Source of the DNA: RGIG9115 sp045649825 | Lineage (GTDB): Bacteria > Bacillota > Clostridia > UBA1381 | Assembly: GCA_045649825.1 (NCBI GenBank) | Contig: JAZRQO010000019.1 | Span: 1 to 64,000, forward strand | Direction of reading: 5' to 3' | Length of the DNA: 64,000 bases | In this document: piece after piece, positions 26,355 to 35,641 of the stretch | Numbering within the stretch: the first letter of the stretch is position 1 | Layout: each line of letters starts with the position of its first letter | Program-made: the position numbers and the translations under genes | Notes under the pieces: model-generated | What the model saw: the letters and a program-made list of their open reading frames with translations, nothing else | Told to the model about the DNA's origin: nothing | The model's database searches: none

Positions 26355-27314
26355 TTAAATTGAAGAGTCAACAACTTTTAATACCTCGTTATTGTAATCG
26401 CCTGTAAAATAAATATAATGCAACTCTATGGTATCGCCGTTGACATCTATGGTTTTATTAGCAAAACTTTTGTCGTTACAATAACCCACAGGCATCAAAC
26501 AAGTGGCATTTATAGTTATATGTTCAGGTAACGTCCTTGAAAAGCCAAAGAGTTTCCACCATTTTTGCCCTGATTTACTTCGTAGTAAGTACTGTATAAA
26601 GACGGCATACTTTATTGCTTGCTTAATCACTTTTTCAGGTGGTTCTGCCTTAATATTTTCATCCTTAAGCTCCATTACATTGAGTCTCACTTCACCAGCA
26701 ATACGGCAACGGGTAAAAATATCAATTCCGCCTCCATATTGCGCGGAATACTCAACAGAAGTTCCGCTTGCTTTAAGCGGTGTGGGCATTGAGTATCTTA
26801 CTCCGCCAATTTGTACCGGCTTTATGCCTCTGAGTTTGGTCTTATGTTTTTTAAGTAACTCACCTAATATAAGGCTTTCAAGCATATGCTCAATGTGATT
26901 ATCCTTATAAGGACTTTTTTTAAGAAAAAAATTTCGGAGTTCCTTTGCTTCCTCCGACTGCCAGGGAGCATTACTCAAAACTCTGTCAAATCCGAATTGT
27001 TCTATATTGCTCTTTACAGTTTTACTGTCGGTATTGATTGTTACTGTCCCTTTTACTGCATTTACATTAAGTTCAGCAATATGCTGTCCTTTATATCTTA
27101 GTGAAAACCTTACAACATTAACTCCATCCTTCGCATTAGAAGTAGAAATATATACTCCAAAAGGTTTACGGCATCGGAACATACTTTTAGCCTTTTTTAT
27201 TATATCAATTCTTGAAATGATGTCATCCGCGTATGATGAATATCTGTCAATCCACTCGTTATTGTTATTTAACAAATCCATCGTTTCTTTTGCTATATTT
27301 TCAAAACTACACAT
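26355..27314 (-). CDS. PD-(D/E)XK nuclease-like protein of the accessory island
   Basis: 319 residues, soluble, no recognised name. The C-terminal half contains GGGIDIF (Asp near 198) followed by NVMELKDE (Glu 215, Lys 217), with a helix and an upstream Glu in HIEHMLESL. This is the order expected of a PD-(D/E)XK nuclease core, as in Sau3AI-like or Card1-like folds. The N-terminal half is beta-rich and could bind nucleic acid or partner proteins. The start overlaps the end of the MBL gene by eight bases, with GGGAG upstream, so the two are coupled. The fold assignment is an inference from motifs only; it may alternatively be a structural protein. Confidence 0.5.
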   Translation of the reverse strand: MCSFENIAKETMDLLNNNNEWIDRYSSYADDIISRIDIIKKAKSMFRCRKPFGVYISTSNAKDGVNVVRFSLRYKGQHIAELNVNAVKGTVTINTDSKTVKSNIEQFGFDRVLSNAPWQSEEAKELRNFFLKKSPYKDNHIEHMLESLILGELLKKHKTKLRGIKPVQIGGVRYSMPTPLKASGTSVEYSAQYGGGIDIFTRCRIAGEVRLNVMELKDENIKAEPPEKVIKQAIKYAVFIQYLLRSKSGQKWWKLFGFSRTLPEHITINATCLMPVGYCNDKSFANKTIDVNGDTIELHYIYFTGDYNNEVLKVVDSSI

Positions 27315-28503
27315 TTTTTATGCTCCCTATATCTATACATTCCCCGTCTTTTGCAAACACAATTCTATCCTTATCCACATAATCCAAAAATCTTTCCGGA
27401 TTTTCTGTGTGCATAGGGATTATAATATCCGGCTTTACAGTTTCTCTTACCAATTTAATCGTATCACTATCAGCATGGCCGCTTGTATGCATATCCAACC
27501 GTTCAAAACCGTCAAGAAAAGTTTTAACGCTATCCTGCTCTAAATATCCTTTCCACATTGAATATATAATTATTGGTTTTAAATGACTGAATTTTGAAAG
27601 AATTCGTCTGTGCTTAGGATTACCACATCTGATAAACATACAAAATCCTTGTTCTTCCATTTTATGTTCAAGATTTTTATCAAAATAAAGCATTTTTTTA
27701 AATTTATATAAAGGGCTTTTATCCCCTGCGACTCGTCTTATATACTCAATGATGGAATACTGATACTTGTCACAAACACAATACTTCCCTTTAGGAACTA
27801 CTGAACAAATGCCTGCAATGCGGTCTATATTAGTTGATGAGCATACGACAAAAACATACTTATTATTTTTTAAAATCTGTTCTATTCTGTTGCTCAAGTC
27901 CATTTCTGTTTCATTCTTTTTTTCATTCCGGTTTAAGGTTGTTCCTTCACAAACAAGAGCATCTGTTTTAGTTATATATTTGTCCAAAAACTGTTTTAAG
28001 CCTTTACCACGAAAGCCATGATTTCTGAAATCTCCTGTGTGAAGAACTCTTTGTCCATCTGCCTCAATCAAAAACATATACGCATCAAAAGCAGAATGGT
28101 CAACCCAAAAAGGAGTTATTTTAATATCACCAACTAAAACAGATTTTCCTGCTTCAAAAGTCCTGATGTTGTTAATACGTCCGCTATCATAAGATTTTAT
28201 ATCAGGATTAGAGCTTAATCTATCGTTCAGCAAACGACAAATTTCTTTTGCTGTTGTACCCATATACAATGGTATGTTTTCATTTATTGTATCAAGCAAT
28301 CCTATATGATCGCCGTGATAATGGGTAAAAAAAACTGCATCACAATCTGTTTCACCCTTAGTAACACCATTTATGTCCAATAATCTTTGACTGTGTTCGT
28401 CAAGCTCCGCACCAAAATCAACAAGTATTCTTGTTTTATTTGTTCTATACTCTGTGGCACATCCACCTATCTGATGAGTTCCTCTATGTATAACAATTTT
28501 CAT
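27307..28503 (-). CDS. MBL-fold beta-CASP hydrolase, RNase J-like
   Basis: 398 residues. Metallo-beta-lactamase motif THYHGDH (residues 60-66) binds two zincs; the later HTGDFRNHG supplies the bridging aspartate. The C-terminal block SGHAD, then PDIIIPMHTE, matches the beta-CASP motifs of RNase J (SGHA, then IPVHGE), with Thr replacing Gly in the final motif. Expected to cut or trim RNA or DNA. It is shorter than RNase J (about 550) because the C-terminal domain is missing. GAGGTAAT precedes the ATG. Middle gene of an accessory island between polC and ftsY. Confidence 0.85.
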   Translation of the reverse strand: MKIVIHRGTHQIGGCATEYRTNKTRILVDFGAELDEHSQRLLDINGVTKGETDCDAVFFTHYHGDHIGLLDTINENIPLYMGTTAKEICRLLNDRLSSNPDIKSYDSGRINNIRTFEAGKSVLVGDIKITPFWVDHSAFDAYMFLIEADGQRVLHTGDFRNHGFRGKGLKQFLDKYITKTDALVCEGTTLNRNEKKNETEMDLSNRIEQILKNNKYVFVVCSSTNIDRIAGICSVVPKGKYCVCDKYQYSIIEYIRRVAGDKSPLYKFKKMLYFDKNLEHKMEEQGFCMFIRCGNPKHRRILSKFSHLKPIIIYSMWKGYLEQDSVKTFLDGFERLDMHTSGHADSDTIKLVRETVKPDIIIPMHTENPERFLDYVDKDRIVFAKDGECIDIGSIKNV

Positions 28504-28518
28504 TTGATTACCTCATCA

Positions 28519-29172
28519 TTATATTTCATCTAACAACAATGATTTGCAATCATACAAATACCAGCCTTTTTTCTTTTTATCGTATACAATCCACTCCCCT
28601 GCACAACGAAGAGTTTCTATATATCTCTGTACAGTTCTTGGTGTACGTTCTATCTTATCAGCCAGTGCCTTTGTTGTAATATACGGGTTGTTACGGATAG
28701 CAAACAATATTACAATCGCCTGAGAAAGAGATTTTGAAAAGTTATCTGCCTTATTTGTTTTCCGAAGTGCTTGAAGCAGGTCGTATTTAAGATTGTATTC
28801 CAACTCACCGATATCAGAATATTCAACTACTCTTACATCAGGGAACAATTCTCTCAATCCATCTTTGATTTCTGTAAAAATTATACTTTCCGTACATTCA
28901 TCAAATCCGTCATAGAAATCTACAAAAAATTGAAGCTCTTTTTCAGATATATTATATGGATTAATAATTAAAGCAAAATCTGTTTGCGTAACTAAATCGG
29001 TTGCCTCTCCGGTAATATCAGTAACGGTTATTTCCTTTGAGGGCAATGATTTATTGACTATTAGTTTCTCATCATCTGTGAGGCCGTATATAAATATATT
29101 AGGCCACTGAATAATCTCAACTATTTGTCCCGTTTGAGGATTTATACCTTTTTTTACCTTAGGACTTATCAT
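28519..29172 (-). CDS. HTH regulator of the accessory island
   Basis: 217 residues. The C-terminal segment (about residues 150-205) contains a DeoR/WYL-type winged helix (NPYITTKALADKIERTPRTVQRYIETLR). The N-terminal part is a Rossmann-like domain with no recognised signature. Because the HTH is C-terminal, this resembles a sensor with a trailing DNA-binding domain. ATG at 29172 is preferred over the GTG at 29181, as GAGGTG lies six bases upstream. It is the first gene of the three-gene island and has its own extended -10 promoter; it probably controls the island. Confidence 0.7.
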   Translation of the reverse strand: MISPKVKKGINPQTGQIVEIIQWPNIFIYGLTDDEKLIVNKSLPSKEITVTDITGEATDLVTQTDFALIINPYNISEKELQFFVDFYDGFDECTESIIFTEIKDGLRELFPDVRVVEYSDIGELEYNLKYDLLQALRKTNKADNFSKSLSQAIVILFAIRNNPYITTKALADKIERTPRTVQRYIETLRCAGEWIVYDKKKKGWYLYDCKSLLLDEI

Positions 29173-29193
29173 TAAAATCACCTCTTAAGCCAT

Positions 29194-29202
29194 ATTATAT
29201 CA
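29194..29202 (-). promoter_or_regulatory. Extended -10 promoter of the accessory island
   Basis: The minus strand reads TGATATAAT, a TG-N-TATAAT extended -10 box, about 22 bases upstream of the regulator ATG. No good -35 box is visible. Confidence 0.5.
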
Positions 29203-29272
29203 TACCGACGCGACAACAGTTTTTCTTTAATTGAAATGTTTTTAACAAATTTCTTAACATAAAAGCATAGAG

Positions 29273-29329
29273 GATGCTTATAAATGCTGATTTAGAGCGA
29301 TTGAACGGTCTGTGCATTTTAAGCATCCC
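29273..29329 (-). terminator. Terminator-like hairpin after ftsY
   Basis: GGATGCTTA..AAATGC pairs with GCATTTTAAGCATCC (15 bases, one bulge) with a 26-base loop; only a modest T tract follows. It separates the rnc-smc-ftsY operon from the island promoter. Confidence 0.5.
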
Positions 29330-29344
29330 CTTTATAATGAAGAT

Positions 29345-30256
29345 TTAATCTTCAAACAAAGCTTTAGCAAAAGCGGGAGCGTCGAATACCTGTAGGTCGT
29401 CTACCTGCTCGCCTACTCCAACAAATTTTACGGGGATTTCCTGCTCTTTCGATATTGCAACCACGATTCCGCCTTTTGCGGTGCCGTCAAGCTTTGTGAG
29501 AATAATACCGCTGATTTTTGCAACTTCTCCGAAAAGCTGTGCCTGACTTACTGCGTTCTGGCCTGTTGTTGCATCAAGAACAAGAAGTATCTCTTTATCT
29601 GCACCGGGAAGTTCACGATCGATAACTCTACCGATTTTTTCAAGCTCTGCCATAAGATTTTTTTTGTTGTGCAATCTTCCTGCAGTATCACAAATTAGCA
29701 AATCAGCACCTCTTGCTTTTGCAGCGTTACAGGCATCAAACACAACTGCCGCAGGGTCGCTGTTTTCCTTATGCTTTACAATGTCGCAGCCTGCTCTTTC
29801 AGCCCATACGTCGAGCTGGTCGATAGCGGCTGCACGGAAGGTATCTGCTGCCGCAAGCAATACTTTTTTGCCACGGGATTTATAGTATGTGGCAAGCTTT
29901 CCAATGCTTGTGGTTTTCCCCACACCGTTTACGCCGATAACAAGTACAACTGACGGTGATGTTTCAATATGCATAGACGTATCCACACTGCAAAGGATTT
30001 CCGAAATTACATTTTTCAGTTCTTCCTTAACTTCGTTTCCGTCTTCAATCCGCTTAGTTTTTACACGGTCACGAAGCTCGTCGATTATATAGGTGGAGGT
30101 TTCAACGCCTAAATCCGCCATTATAAGAGCCTCTTCAAGGTTTTCAAAGAGTTCTTCATCAACCTTTACAAAAGCCTTGAATACGTTGTTTACCTGCTGA
30201 GAAATGGCATCTCTTGTTTTACCGAGGCCACTCCTTAATTTATCAAAAAATCCCAT
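29345..30256 (-). CDS. ftsY: Signal recognition particle receptor FtsY
   Basis: 303 residues. GTPase that docks SRP-ribosome complexes at the membrane. NG domain: N helices (1-100), P-loop GVNGVGKTTSIGK (near 110), DTAGRL (near 190) and TKLDGTAKGG (near 252). The acidic A domain of enterobacterial FtsY is absent, as usual in Firmicutes. Last gene of rnc-radical SAM-smc-ftsY, 17 bases after smc. Confidence 0.96.
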   Translation of the reverse strand: MGFFDKLRSGLGKTRDAISQQVNNVFKAFVKVDEELFENLEEALIMADLGVETSTYIIDELRDRVKTKRIEDGNEVKEELKNVISEILCSVDTSMHIETSPSVVLVIGVNGVGKTTSIGKLATYYKSRGKKVLLAAADTFRAAAIDQLDVWAERAGCDIVKHKENSDPAAVVFDACNAAKARGADLLICDTAGRLHNKKNLMAELEKIGRVIDRELPGADKEILLVLDATTGQNAVSQAQLFGEVAKISGIILTKLDGTAKGGIVVAISKEQEIPVKFVGVGEQVDDLQVFDAPAFAKALFED

Positions 30257-30272
30257 TAGGTTACTCCTTTAA

Positions 30273-33200
30273 TTAATTTGCCATTGTTTCATCAACATCA
30301 TCCATATGAAGTGAAAGAAGTTTAGACACACCCTTTTCCTGCATAGTCACACCGTAAAGTATGTTCGCCGCCTCCATGGTGCCTCGTCTGTGGGTTATAA
30401 CTATGAACTGGGACTGGTCAAGATAGTTCTTAAGATATGTTGCAAACCTTGATACGTTTACATCATCAAGTGCCGCATCAATTTCGTCAAGGATGCAGAA
30501 AGGTGCGGGCTTAACTCTTAAGATTGCGAAAAGAAGTGCAATTGCTATAAACGACTTTTCACCACCCGAATATAGATTAATATTCTGAAGCCCCTTACCG
30601 GGTAACTGAACTTCGATTTCTATACCGCTTTCGAGGACATTATCGGGATCGCTGAGATATAGCTTACCCTTACCGCCACCAAATAGCTCTTTGAACACGT
30701 AAGAAAAGCTTTCGCTGATTGCTGAGAATTGGTCGGTGAAATGCTCCTTCATCAGCTCTTCCATAGATTCTATAATCTTCTCAAGGTTCTTCTTTGATTC
30801 TTCAAGGTCTGTTTTCTGCTTTGAAAGAAATTCGTATCTTTCCGATACTGATTTATATTCTTCGATAGCGTCCATATTAACGTGGCCAAGAGCCTTGATT
30901 TTTCCTTTAAGCTCAGTAAGTCGTGCAGTATCTTCTTTTTCGTTTTCGGGCTGAACAAATCTCTCTTCCGCGTCAGACACGGTAAGCTCATACTCATCCC
31001 AAAGTCTGTTTACTATATTCTCTCTTTCGTTTGCAAGCTTTTCCTGCTTAGCCTCTGTTCTTGAAAGCTCCTGCTGAAGTGTGATAAGCCTGTCGGTTAA
31101 TTCCTTATTTGAGCTTTGAATTTCTTTAAGCTTAGCCACAACTCTTTCTTTTTCTTTTGAAAGTTCTTCAATTCTGAGCTTTATTTTTTCGCCTTCAGCT
31201 TCAAGAGTTTTTGCATTTTCGTTTTTTTCTTCAACAGATGCCTTCAGGGCTTCGTTGGTTGACATAATATTTTTAATGTCGGCACTCTTACGTTCTGCCT
31301 CTTCCATTGCACGCTCAGCTTCGCCCAAAAGTTCTTCACGCCTTCTCATAAGCTCGTCTATATCACGTCTTACATTTGTAAGCTTAAGAGTTATGTCCAT
31401 ATTTTCAGAAGCCGTCTGCTCACGCTTTTCCTGAAGTTCTGACTTCTTTTCTTCAAGCTTCTCCGCCTCTTCTCTTGCTTCTTTTTCTTTATTTTCAAAG
31501 CTTCTTACCTGAGAGAGGGCAATGGCTATTTCCTCGCCTGATTTTGAAATTTTTTCTTCAAGGTCGGAAAGTTCTGCTTCAAAGCCGCCTTCTGCACCGC
31601 TTCTGTCGTCTATCGCCTCACCAAGACGCTTGAGAGCTTCATCTGTTTTTATTATGTCGTTTTCATACTCACGTTTCATTTGAAGGTACGAATCAAGACG
31701 TTCCTTCATAGAATCAATCTGACGATTTTCTTCTTCAATCTTTTCAATACGGAGCTTCATTGTACGTTCAAGCTCTGCAATTTCACTATGCAAAGTTTTG
31801 ATTTCAGCAGCACGGGAAAGGAAGCCCCCGGTTTTGCCCGTGCTTCCGCCGGACATTGAACCGCCTGCATTCAGAGTATCACCAAGGAGGGTAACAATTC
31901 TGAACTTATATGAGAACTTCTTAGCCATAGCTATAGCATTGTCCATATTATCCACAATTACTACTCTGCCAAGGAGTGACTTCATTATTCCGTCATACTT
32001 TGAATTATATTTTACAAGGTCTGAACCTATACCTATGAAACCGTTTAAGGCTTTTACCTCGTTTATGTTGTCGATAGTTCTGCCCTTTACGGATGATATA
32101 GGCAGGAATGTGGCACGGCCTGCATTTGTGCGGCGGAGGAACTCAATTGCCGCCTTTGCATCCTCTTCTGTTTCTGTTATGATATTCTGAGATGCGGAGC
32201 CAAGAGCCGTTTCGATTGCAACGGCGTATTTTTTATCTGCCTCAACAAGACCTGCAACCGTTCCGTAGAGTGCAATTTTTTTCATTTCTTCAGAACGAAG
32301 AATTGCCTTTACACTCTTTGCATAGCCCTCATATTCGTTTTCCATATCTTCAAGAATACGTTTTTTAGATGTTTTTGCACGGTACTCAATCTGAGCAGAA
32401 TTTTGTTCTTCTGTAAGTGCGCGGACTTCTTCCCTTTTTTCAAAGAGTGCTGCATTTTGTTTTGCTACAAGGTCGCCAAGACGTGAATCCTTTTCTAAAA
32501 GGCTCTCTCTCTGTTCCCGGAGCTGTGTCACCTCACTTCTGGTATTCTCCATATTCTGACGGAGACTTTCCTGCTCTGTTTGTATAGCTTCACGTCTTGA
32601 AATATAGCTTTCTCTCAAAGCTTCAATACCGCTGATTTTTGCTTTTTCGGAAGAAGCTTCACTTAAAAATTGTGCTGCTAGATTCTGTTTTTCTGCAATT
32701 AATTTTTCTGTTTGTATTATTTCTTCTGATATACCCTTTTCACCTGTCTGAGCACCTGAAAGCTCTTCGCCAAGTGAAATGAGCTCTGATTTCTTGGCTT
32801 CTGTTTCTTCAGCAATTAGTGCGGCATTTTTCTTGCACTGCTCACTCTTTTCTTTGCTCGCTTCAATCTCTGATTTCAGACGTTCCGCCATTTCAAGATT
32901 GTTTTTAACAGTATTCTCTGCAATAACCGCTTCATTTCGGCTCTCCATTATGGAAGCATTGTTCTGAACAAGGCTTTCGTTCTTTTCTGCCTGCTCTTCA
33001 TCAAGCTTGCCGCTTTGCTCATAGCAGGATGAGATTGCAGCTTCTGTTTCGCTTTCTCTTTCACGGATTTCTTCTATTTCGCCCTTTACAAGCTCTGCAT
33101 TTTTATCAACCTCTGCGGTCTGGTCCTCATTTCTTTTATAAATGAGCATGGAAAGATTAATATCGAGAAGCTTGAATTCGTCATATAAAAGAAGGTACTT

Positions 33201-33839
33201 CCTTGCTTTTTCAGACTGACTTTTAAGAGGAGTAAGCTGACTTTCAAGCTCTGCCGTGATGTCACCTATTCTAACAAGATTATCTTCCACGTGGAGAAGC
33301 TTTCTTGTGGACTCTTCTTTTTTATATTTATACTTAGATACTCCTGCGGCCTCTTCAAAAAGATTTCGTCTGTCTTCCGCCTTAGTGGAAAGAATTTGTG
33401 CCACACTTCCCTGACCAATCATAGAATAACCGTCACGTCCAAGCCCCGTATCCATAAAAAGCTCGTGAATATCTTTAAGTCTGCAATTTACACGGTTTAT
33501 CTGATATGCAGTTTCACCTGAACGGAAAACTCGCCTTGTTACAATAACCTCGTTATAATCCACATTAAAAATACGATCTGAATTATCAAGAACGATACTT
33601 ACTTCAGCGTAGTTCAGGGGCTTTCTTTTTTCAGTTCCCGCAAAAATAACATCCTGCATATTTGAGCCACGCAGGGATTTTGCACTCATTTCACCCATAA
33701 CCCATTTAATAGCATCGGAAATATTACTCTTACCGCTACCGTTAGGTCCCACGACGGAGGTTACTCCGCTTCCGAAATCAAGAACAGTTTTATCTGCAAA
33801 GGACTTAAACCCTTGCAATTCCAATCTTTTTAAAAACAT
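30273..33839 (-). CDS. smc: Chromosome segregation ATPase SMC
   Basis: 1188 residues. Condensin subunit. Walker A GPNGSGKSNI (near 32), Q-loop, a long coiled coil, a hinge around 510-670 (glycine-rich GTVAGLV, then GGSMSGGSTG), a second coiled coil, signature LYSGGEKSFIAIALL and Walker B CILDEIDAALDDVNV. Length matches B. subtilis SMC. Operon with rnc and ftsY is a conserved Firmicutes order. Confidence 0.97.
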   Translation of the reverse strand: MFLKRLELQGFKSFADKTVLDFGSGVTSVVGPNGSGKSNISDAIKWVMGEMSAKSLRGSNMQDVIFAGTEKRKPLNYAEVSIVLDNSDRIFNVDYNEVIVTRRVFRSGETAYQINRVNCRLKDIHELFMDTGLGRDGYSMIGQGSVAQILSTKAEDRRNLFEEAAGVSKYKYKKEESTRKLLHVEDNLVRIGDITAELESQLTPLKSQSEKARKYLLLYDEFKLLDINLSMLIYKRNEDQTAEVDKNAELVKGEIEEIRERESETEAAISSCYEQSGKLDEEQAEKNESLVQNNASIMESRNEAVIAENTVKNNLEMAERLKSEIEASKEKSEQCKKNAALIAEETEAKKSELISLGEELSGAQTGEKGISEEIIQTEKLIAEKQNLAAQFLSEASSEKAKISGIEALRESYISRREAIQTEQESLRQNMENTRSEVTQLREQRESLLEKDSRLGDLVAKQNAALFEKREEVRALTEEQNSAQIEYRAKTSKKRILEDMENEYEGYAKSVKAILRSEEMKKIALYGTVAGLVEADKKYAVAIETALGSASQNIITETEEDAKAAIEFLRRTNAGRATFLPISSVKGRTIDNINEVKALNGFIGIGSDLVKYNSKYDGIMKSLLGRVVIVDNMDNAIAMAKKFSYKFRIVTLLGDTLNAGGSMSGGSTGKTGGFLSRAAEIKTLHSEIAELERTMKLRIEKIEEENRQIDSMKERLDSYLQMKREYENDIIKTDEALKRLGEAIDDRSGAEGGFEAELSDLEEKISKSGEEIAIALSQVRSFENKEKEAREEAEKLEEKKSELQEKREQTASENMDITLKLTNVRRDIDELMRRREELLGEAERAMEEAERKSADIKNIMSTNEALKASVEEKNENAKTLEAEGEKIKLRIEELSKEKERVVAKLKEIQSSNKELTDRLITLQQELSRTEAKQEKLANERENIVNRLWDEYELTVSDAEERFVQPENEKEDTARLTELKGKIKALGHVNMDAIEEYKSVSERYEFLSKQKTDLEESKKNLEKIIESMEELMKEHFTDQFSAISESFSYVFKELFGGGKGKLYLSDPDNVLESGIEIEVQLPGKGLQNINLYSGGEKSFIAIALLFAILRVKPAPFCILDEIDAALDDVNVSRFATYLKNYLDQSQFIVITHRRGTMEAANILYGVTMQEKGVSKLLSLHMDDVDETMAN

Positions 33840-33845
33840 TGGTTT

Positions 33846-34847
33846 TCACCTCAATAATCCAAGCTCTCCCGACGGGATTTTTTCATCGGGACAAAGCTTT
33901 ATTTTTATCTTATATTCATCGAATATTTTTCTTGCGTTTAAACGCTTGTGTCCTATTACCTTTGAAACTTCTGAGGGATTGCAAAGAATAGTTACCTCAT
34001 TCTCCGTAACGTCTTTGACCATACGGCAAAGCTTTTTATAAAACATCCTGTTTTCTGCAAGCTCGCCTATTGCGGGATGATACGGACCGCCAACAACAGC
34101 CGAACCTGGTGAAATTTCATCTGTTGTCTGAAGCCCCATTCTGATAATGCGTATACCTGCATTATCAAAAATCTGTTTTACCTCTGCAAGAAGCTCCACC
34201 GTTTCTTCTAAAGAAAAAGGTTTGTAGCTCCCGTCTTCAAGCATTGTGCAAAGTGCAGTTTCCCGTATAACCAGGGTAGGATAAACTCTCACTGTATCAG
34301 GTCTAAGCTCTGCTATCTCACGCGCTGTTTTCAGAGATTTTTCATATGTATCACCGGGAAGCCCTATCATCATCTGAAGCCCGAGCTCAAAGGGGTATTG
34401 CTTTATAAGGCTTACCGCTTCTCTTACGTGAGAAGCAAAATGACCTCTGCCGCTTTTTATAAGCACCTCATCATCCATTGACTGAACACCAAGCTCTATG
34501 GCAGTTACTCCGTAATCCTTGAGCTCTTTTAAAATTTTGTCAGAGATACAGTCAGGTCTTGTTGAAAGTCTTATGCCGTCAACAATCCCATTTTTTATAT
34601 ATTCACTTGCGACAGAAAGAAGTGCTCTTCTTTCATCCTCCGGTATTGCGGTAAAGCTGCCACCGAAAAACGCAATTTCTGTATATCCCGACGGCTTGAC
34701 ATTTGCTAAAAAATCATCTATAACAGACTTTGCACGTTCAGGCGTCATAACATCAGAAACACCGGTGATTTTTTTCTGACTGCAGAACACACAGTCGTGA
34801 GGGCAGCCCAGGTGAGGCACAAAAACGGGTATATTATAATGCTTCAT
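33846..34847 (-). CDS. Radical SAM protein, Elp3-like
   Basis: 333 residues. N-terminal iron-sulfur motif CPHDCVFC (C-x3-C-x2-C, near residue 19) in a TIM-barrel; GGSFTAIP (SAM-binding GGE-like loop) and ELGVQSMDDEVL are the typical Elp3/HemN-class features. The family is annotated as Elp3-like or YhcC-like radical SAM enzymes, and the substrate is unknown. The Elp3 acetyltransferase domain is missing. It overlaps rnc by 14 bases and precedes smc by seven. Confidence 0.85.
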   Translation of the reverse strand: MKHYNIPVFVPHLGCPHDCVFCSQKKITGVSDVMTPERAKSVIDDFLANVKPSGYTEIAFFGGSFTAIPEDERRALLSVASEYIKNGIVDGIRLSTRPDCISDKILKELKDYGVTAIELGVQSMDDEVLIKSGRGHFASHVREAVSLIKQYPFELGLQMMIGLPGDTYEKSLKTAREIAELRPDTVRVYPTLVIRETALCTMLEDGSYKPFSLEETVELLAEVKQIFDNAGIRIIRMGLQTTDEISPGSAVVGGPYHPAIGELAENRMFYKKLCRMVKDVTENEVTILCNPSEVSKVIGHKRLNARKIFDEYKIKIKLCPDEKIPSGELGLLR

Positions 34848-35523
34848 TTGTAAACCTGCTTACCGCTGCTTTTGCGGCTTTCTGTTCAGCTTCTTTTTTG
34901 CTTGAACCTGTACCTCTTCCGATTTCCTCACCTAAAAGCATTGCCGAAACGGAAAATTCCTTCATATGCTCTTTTCCCGTTTCGCTTATAACAATATATT
35001 CAGCTCTTGGCTTACCTTTGCTTTGGAGTATTTCCTGAAGCTGTGTTTTAAAGTCGCCGAAATACTTATCATCCCCGACCTTTGTAATTTCATCACCCAT
35101 AAGCTTCAGGACCCATTCTCTTGCACTTTCTATGCCGCTATCGAGGTATATTGCCGCAATGAGAGCTTCAAATGCGTCGGATATAACAGAAGCTCTTGTT
35201 CTTCCGCCTGTCCGCTCTTCGCCCTTACCGAGAAATATAAGCTCTCCCAGAGAAATCTTGCGGGCTATAAGCTCAAGAGACTGTTCACATACAAGTCTTG
35301 CTCGCATTTTTGAGAGTATTCCTTCGTTTGTATTTTTATAAAGGTTATAGAGCCTGTCGCTTACAATCACGCTAAGCACCGAATCACCCAAAAACTCAAG
35401 CCGTTCATTGTCGGCACATCCATGCTCATTGGCATAAGAGCTGTGAGTAAGGGCGTTTTGAAGCAAAGCGGAGTCTGAAAATTCATATCCGATTTTTTCG
35501 TAAATCTGTTTAAGGTTATCCAT
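34834..35523 (-). CDS. rnc: Ribonuclease III
   Basis: 229 residues. Cleaves double-stranded RNA in rRNA and mRNA maturation. The signature ERLEFLGDSVLS (near residue 41) with catalytic Glu and Asp, a second acidic cluster (DAFEALIAAIYLD) and a C-terminal dsRNA-binding domain (KTQLQEILQSKG, then GTGSSKKEAEQKAAKAA). AGAGGTG lies upstream of the ATG. First of the rnc-smc-ftsY operon. Confidence 0.96.
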   Translation of the reverse strand: MDNLKQIYEKIGYEFSDSALLQNALTHSSYANEHGCADNERLEFLGDSVLSVIVSDRLYNLYKNTNEGILSKMRARLVCEQSLELIARKISLGELIFLGKGEERTGGRTRASVISDAFEALIAAIYLDSGIESAREWVLKLMGDEITKVGDDKYFGDFKTQLQEILQSKGKPRAEYIVISETGKEHMKEFSVSAMLLGEEIGRGTGSSKKEAEQKAAKAAVSRFTNEAL

Positions 35524-35603
35524 AATAACACCTCTTCTTTACTTCCGGGATTTTGAATTGCCTCCCTTTGCGAAGAAAATTCAGAATTCAGGAAATGTTT
35601 ATT

Positions 35604-35638
35604 ATTGCACCAATCCCCAAAACACAGGGATGGTGCAA
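35604..35638 (-). terminator. Terminator of the MFS transporter gene
   Basis: TTGCACCA and TGGTGCAA, extended by TCCC/GGGA, form a stem around TGTGTTTT immediately after the transporter stop. The minus-strand tail is A- and T-rich rather than a pure T run. Confidence 0.65.
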
Positions 35639-35641
35639 GGT

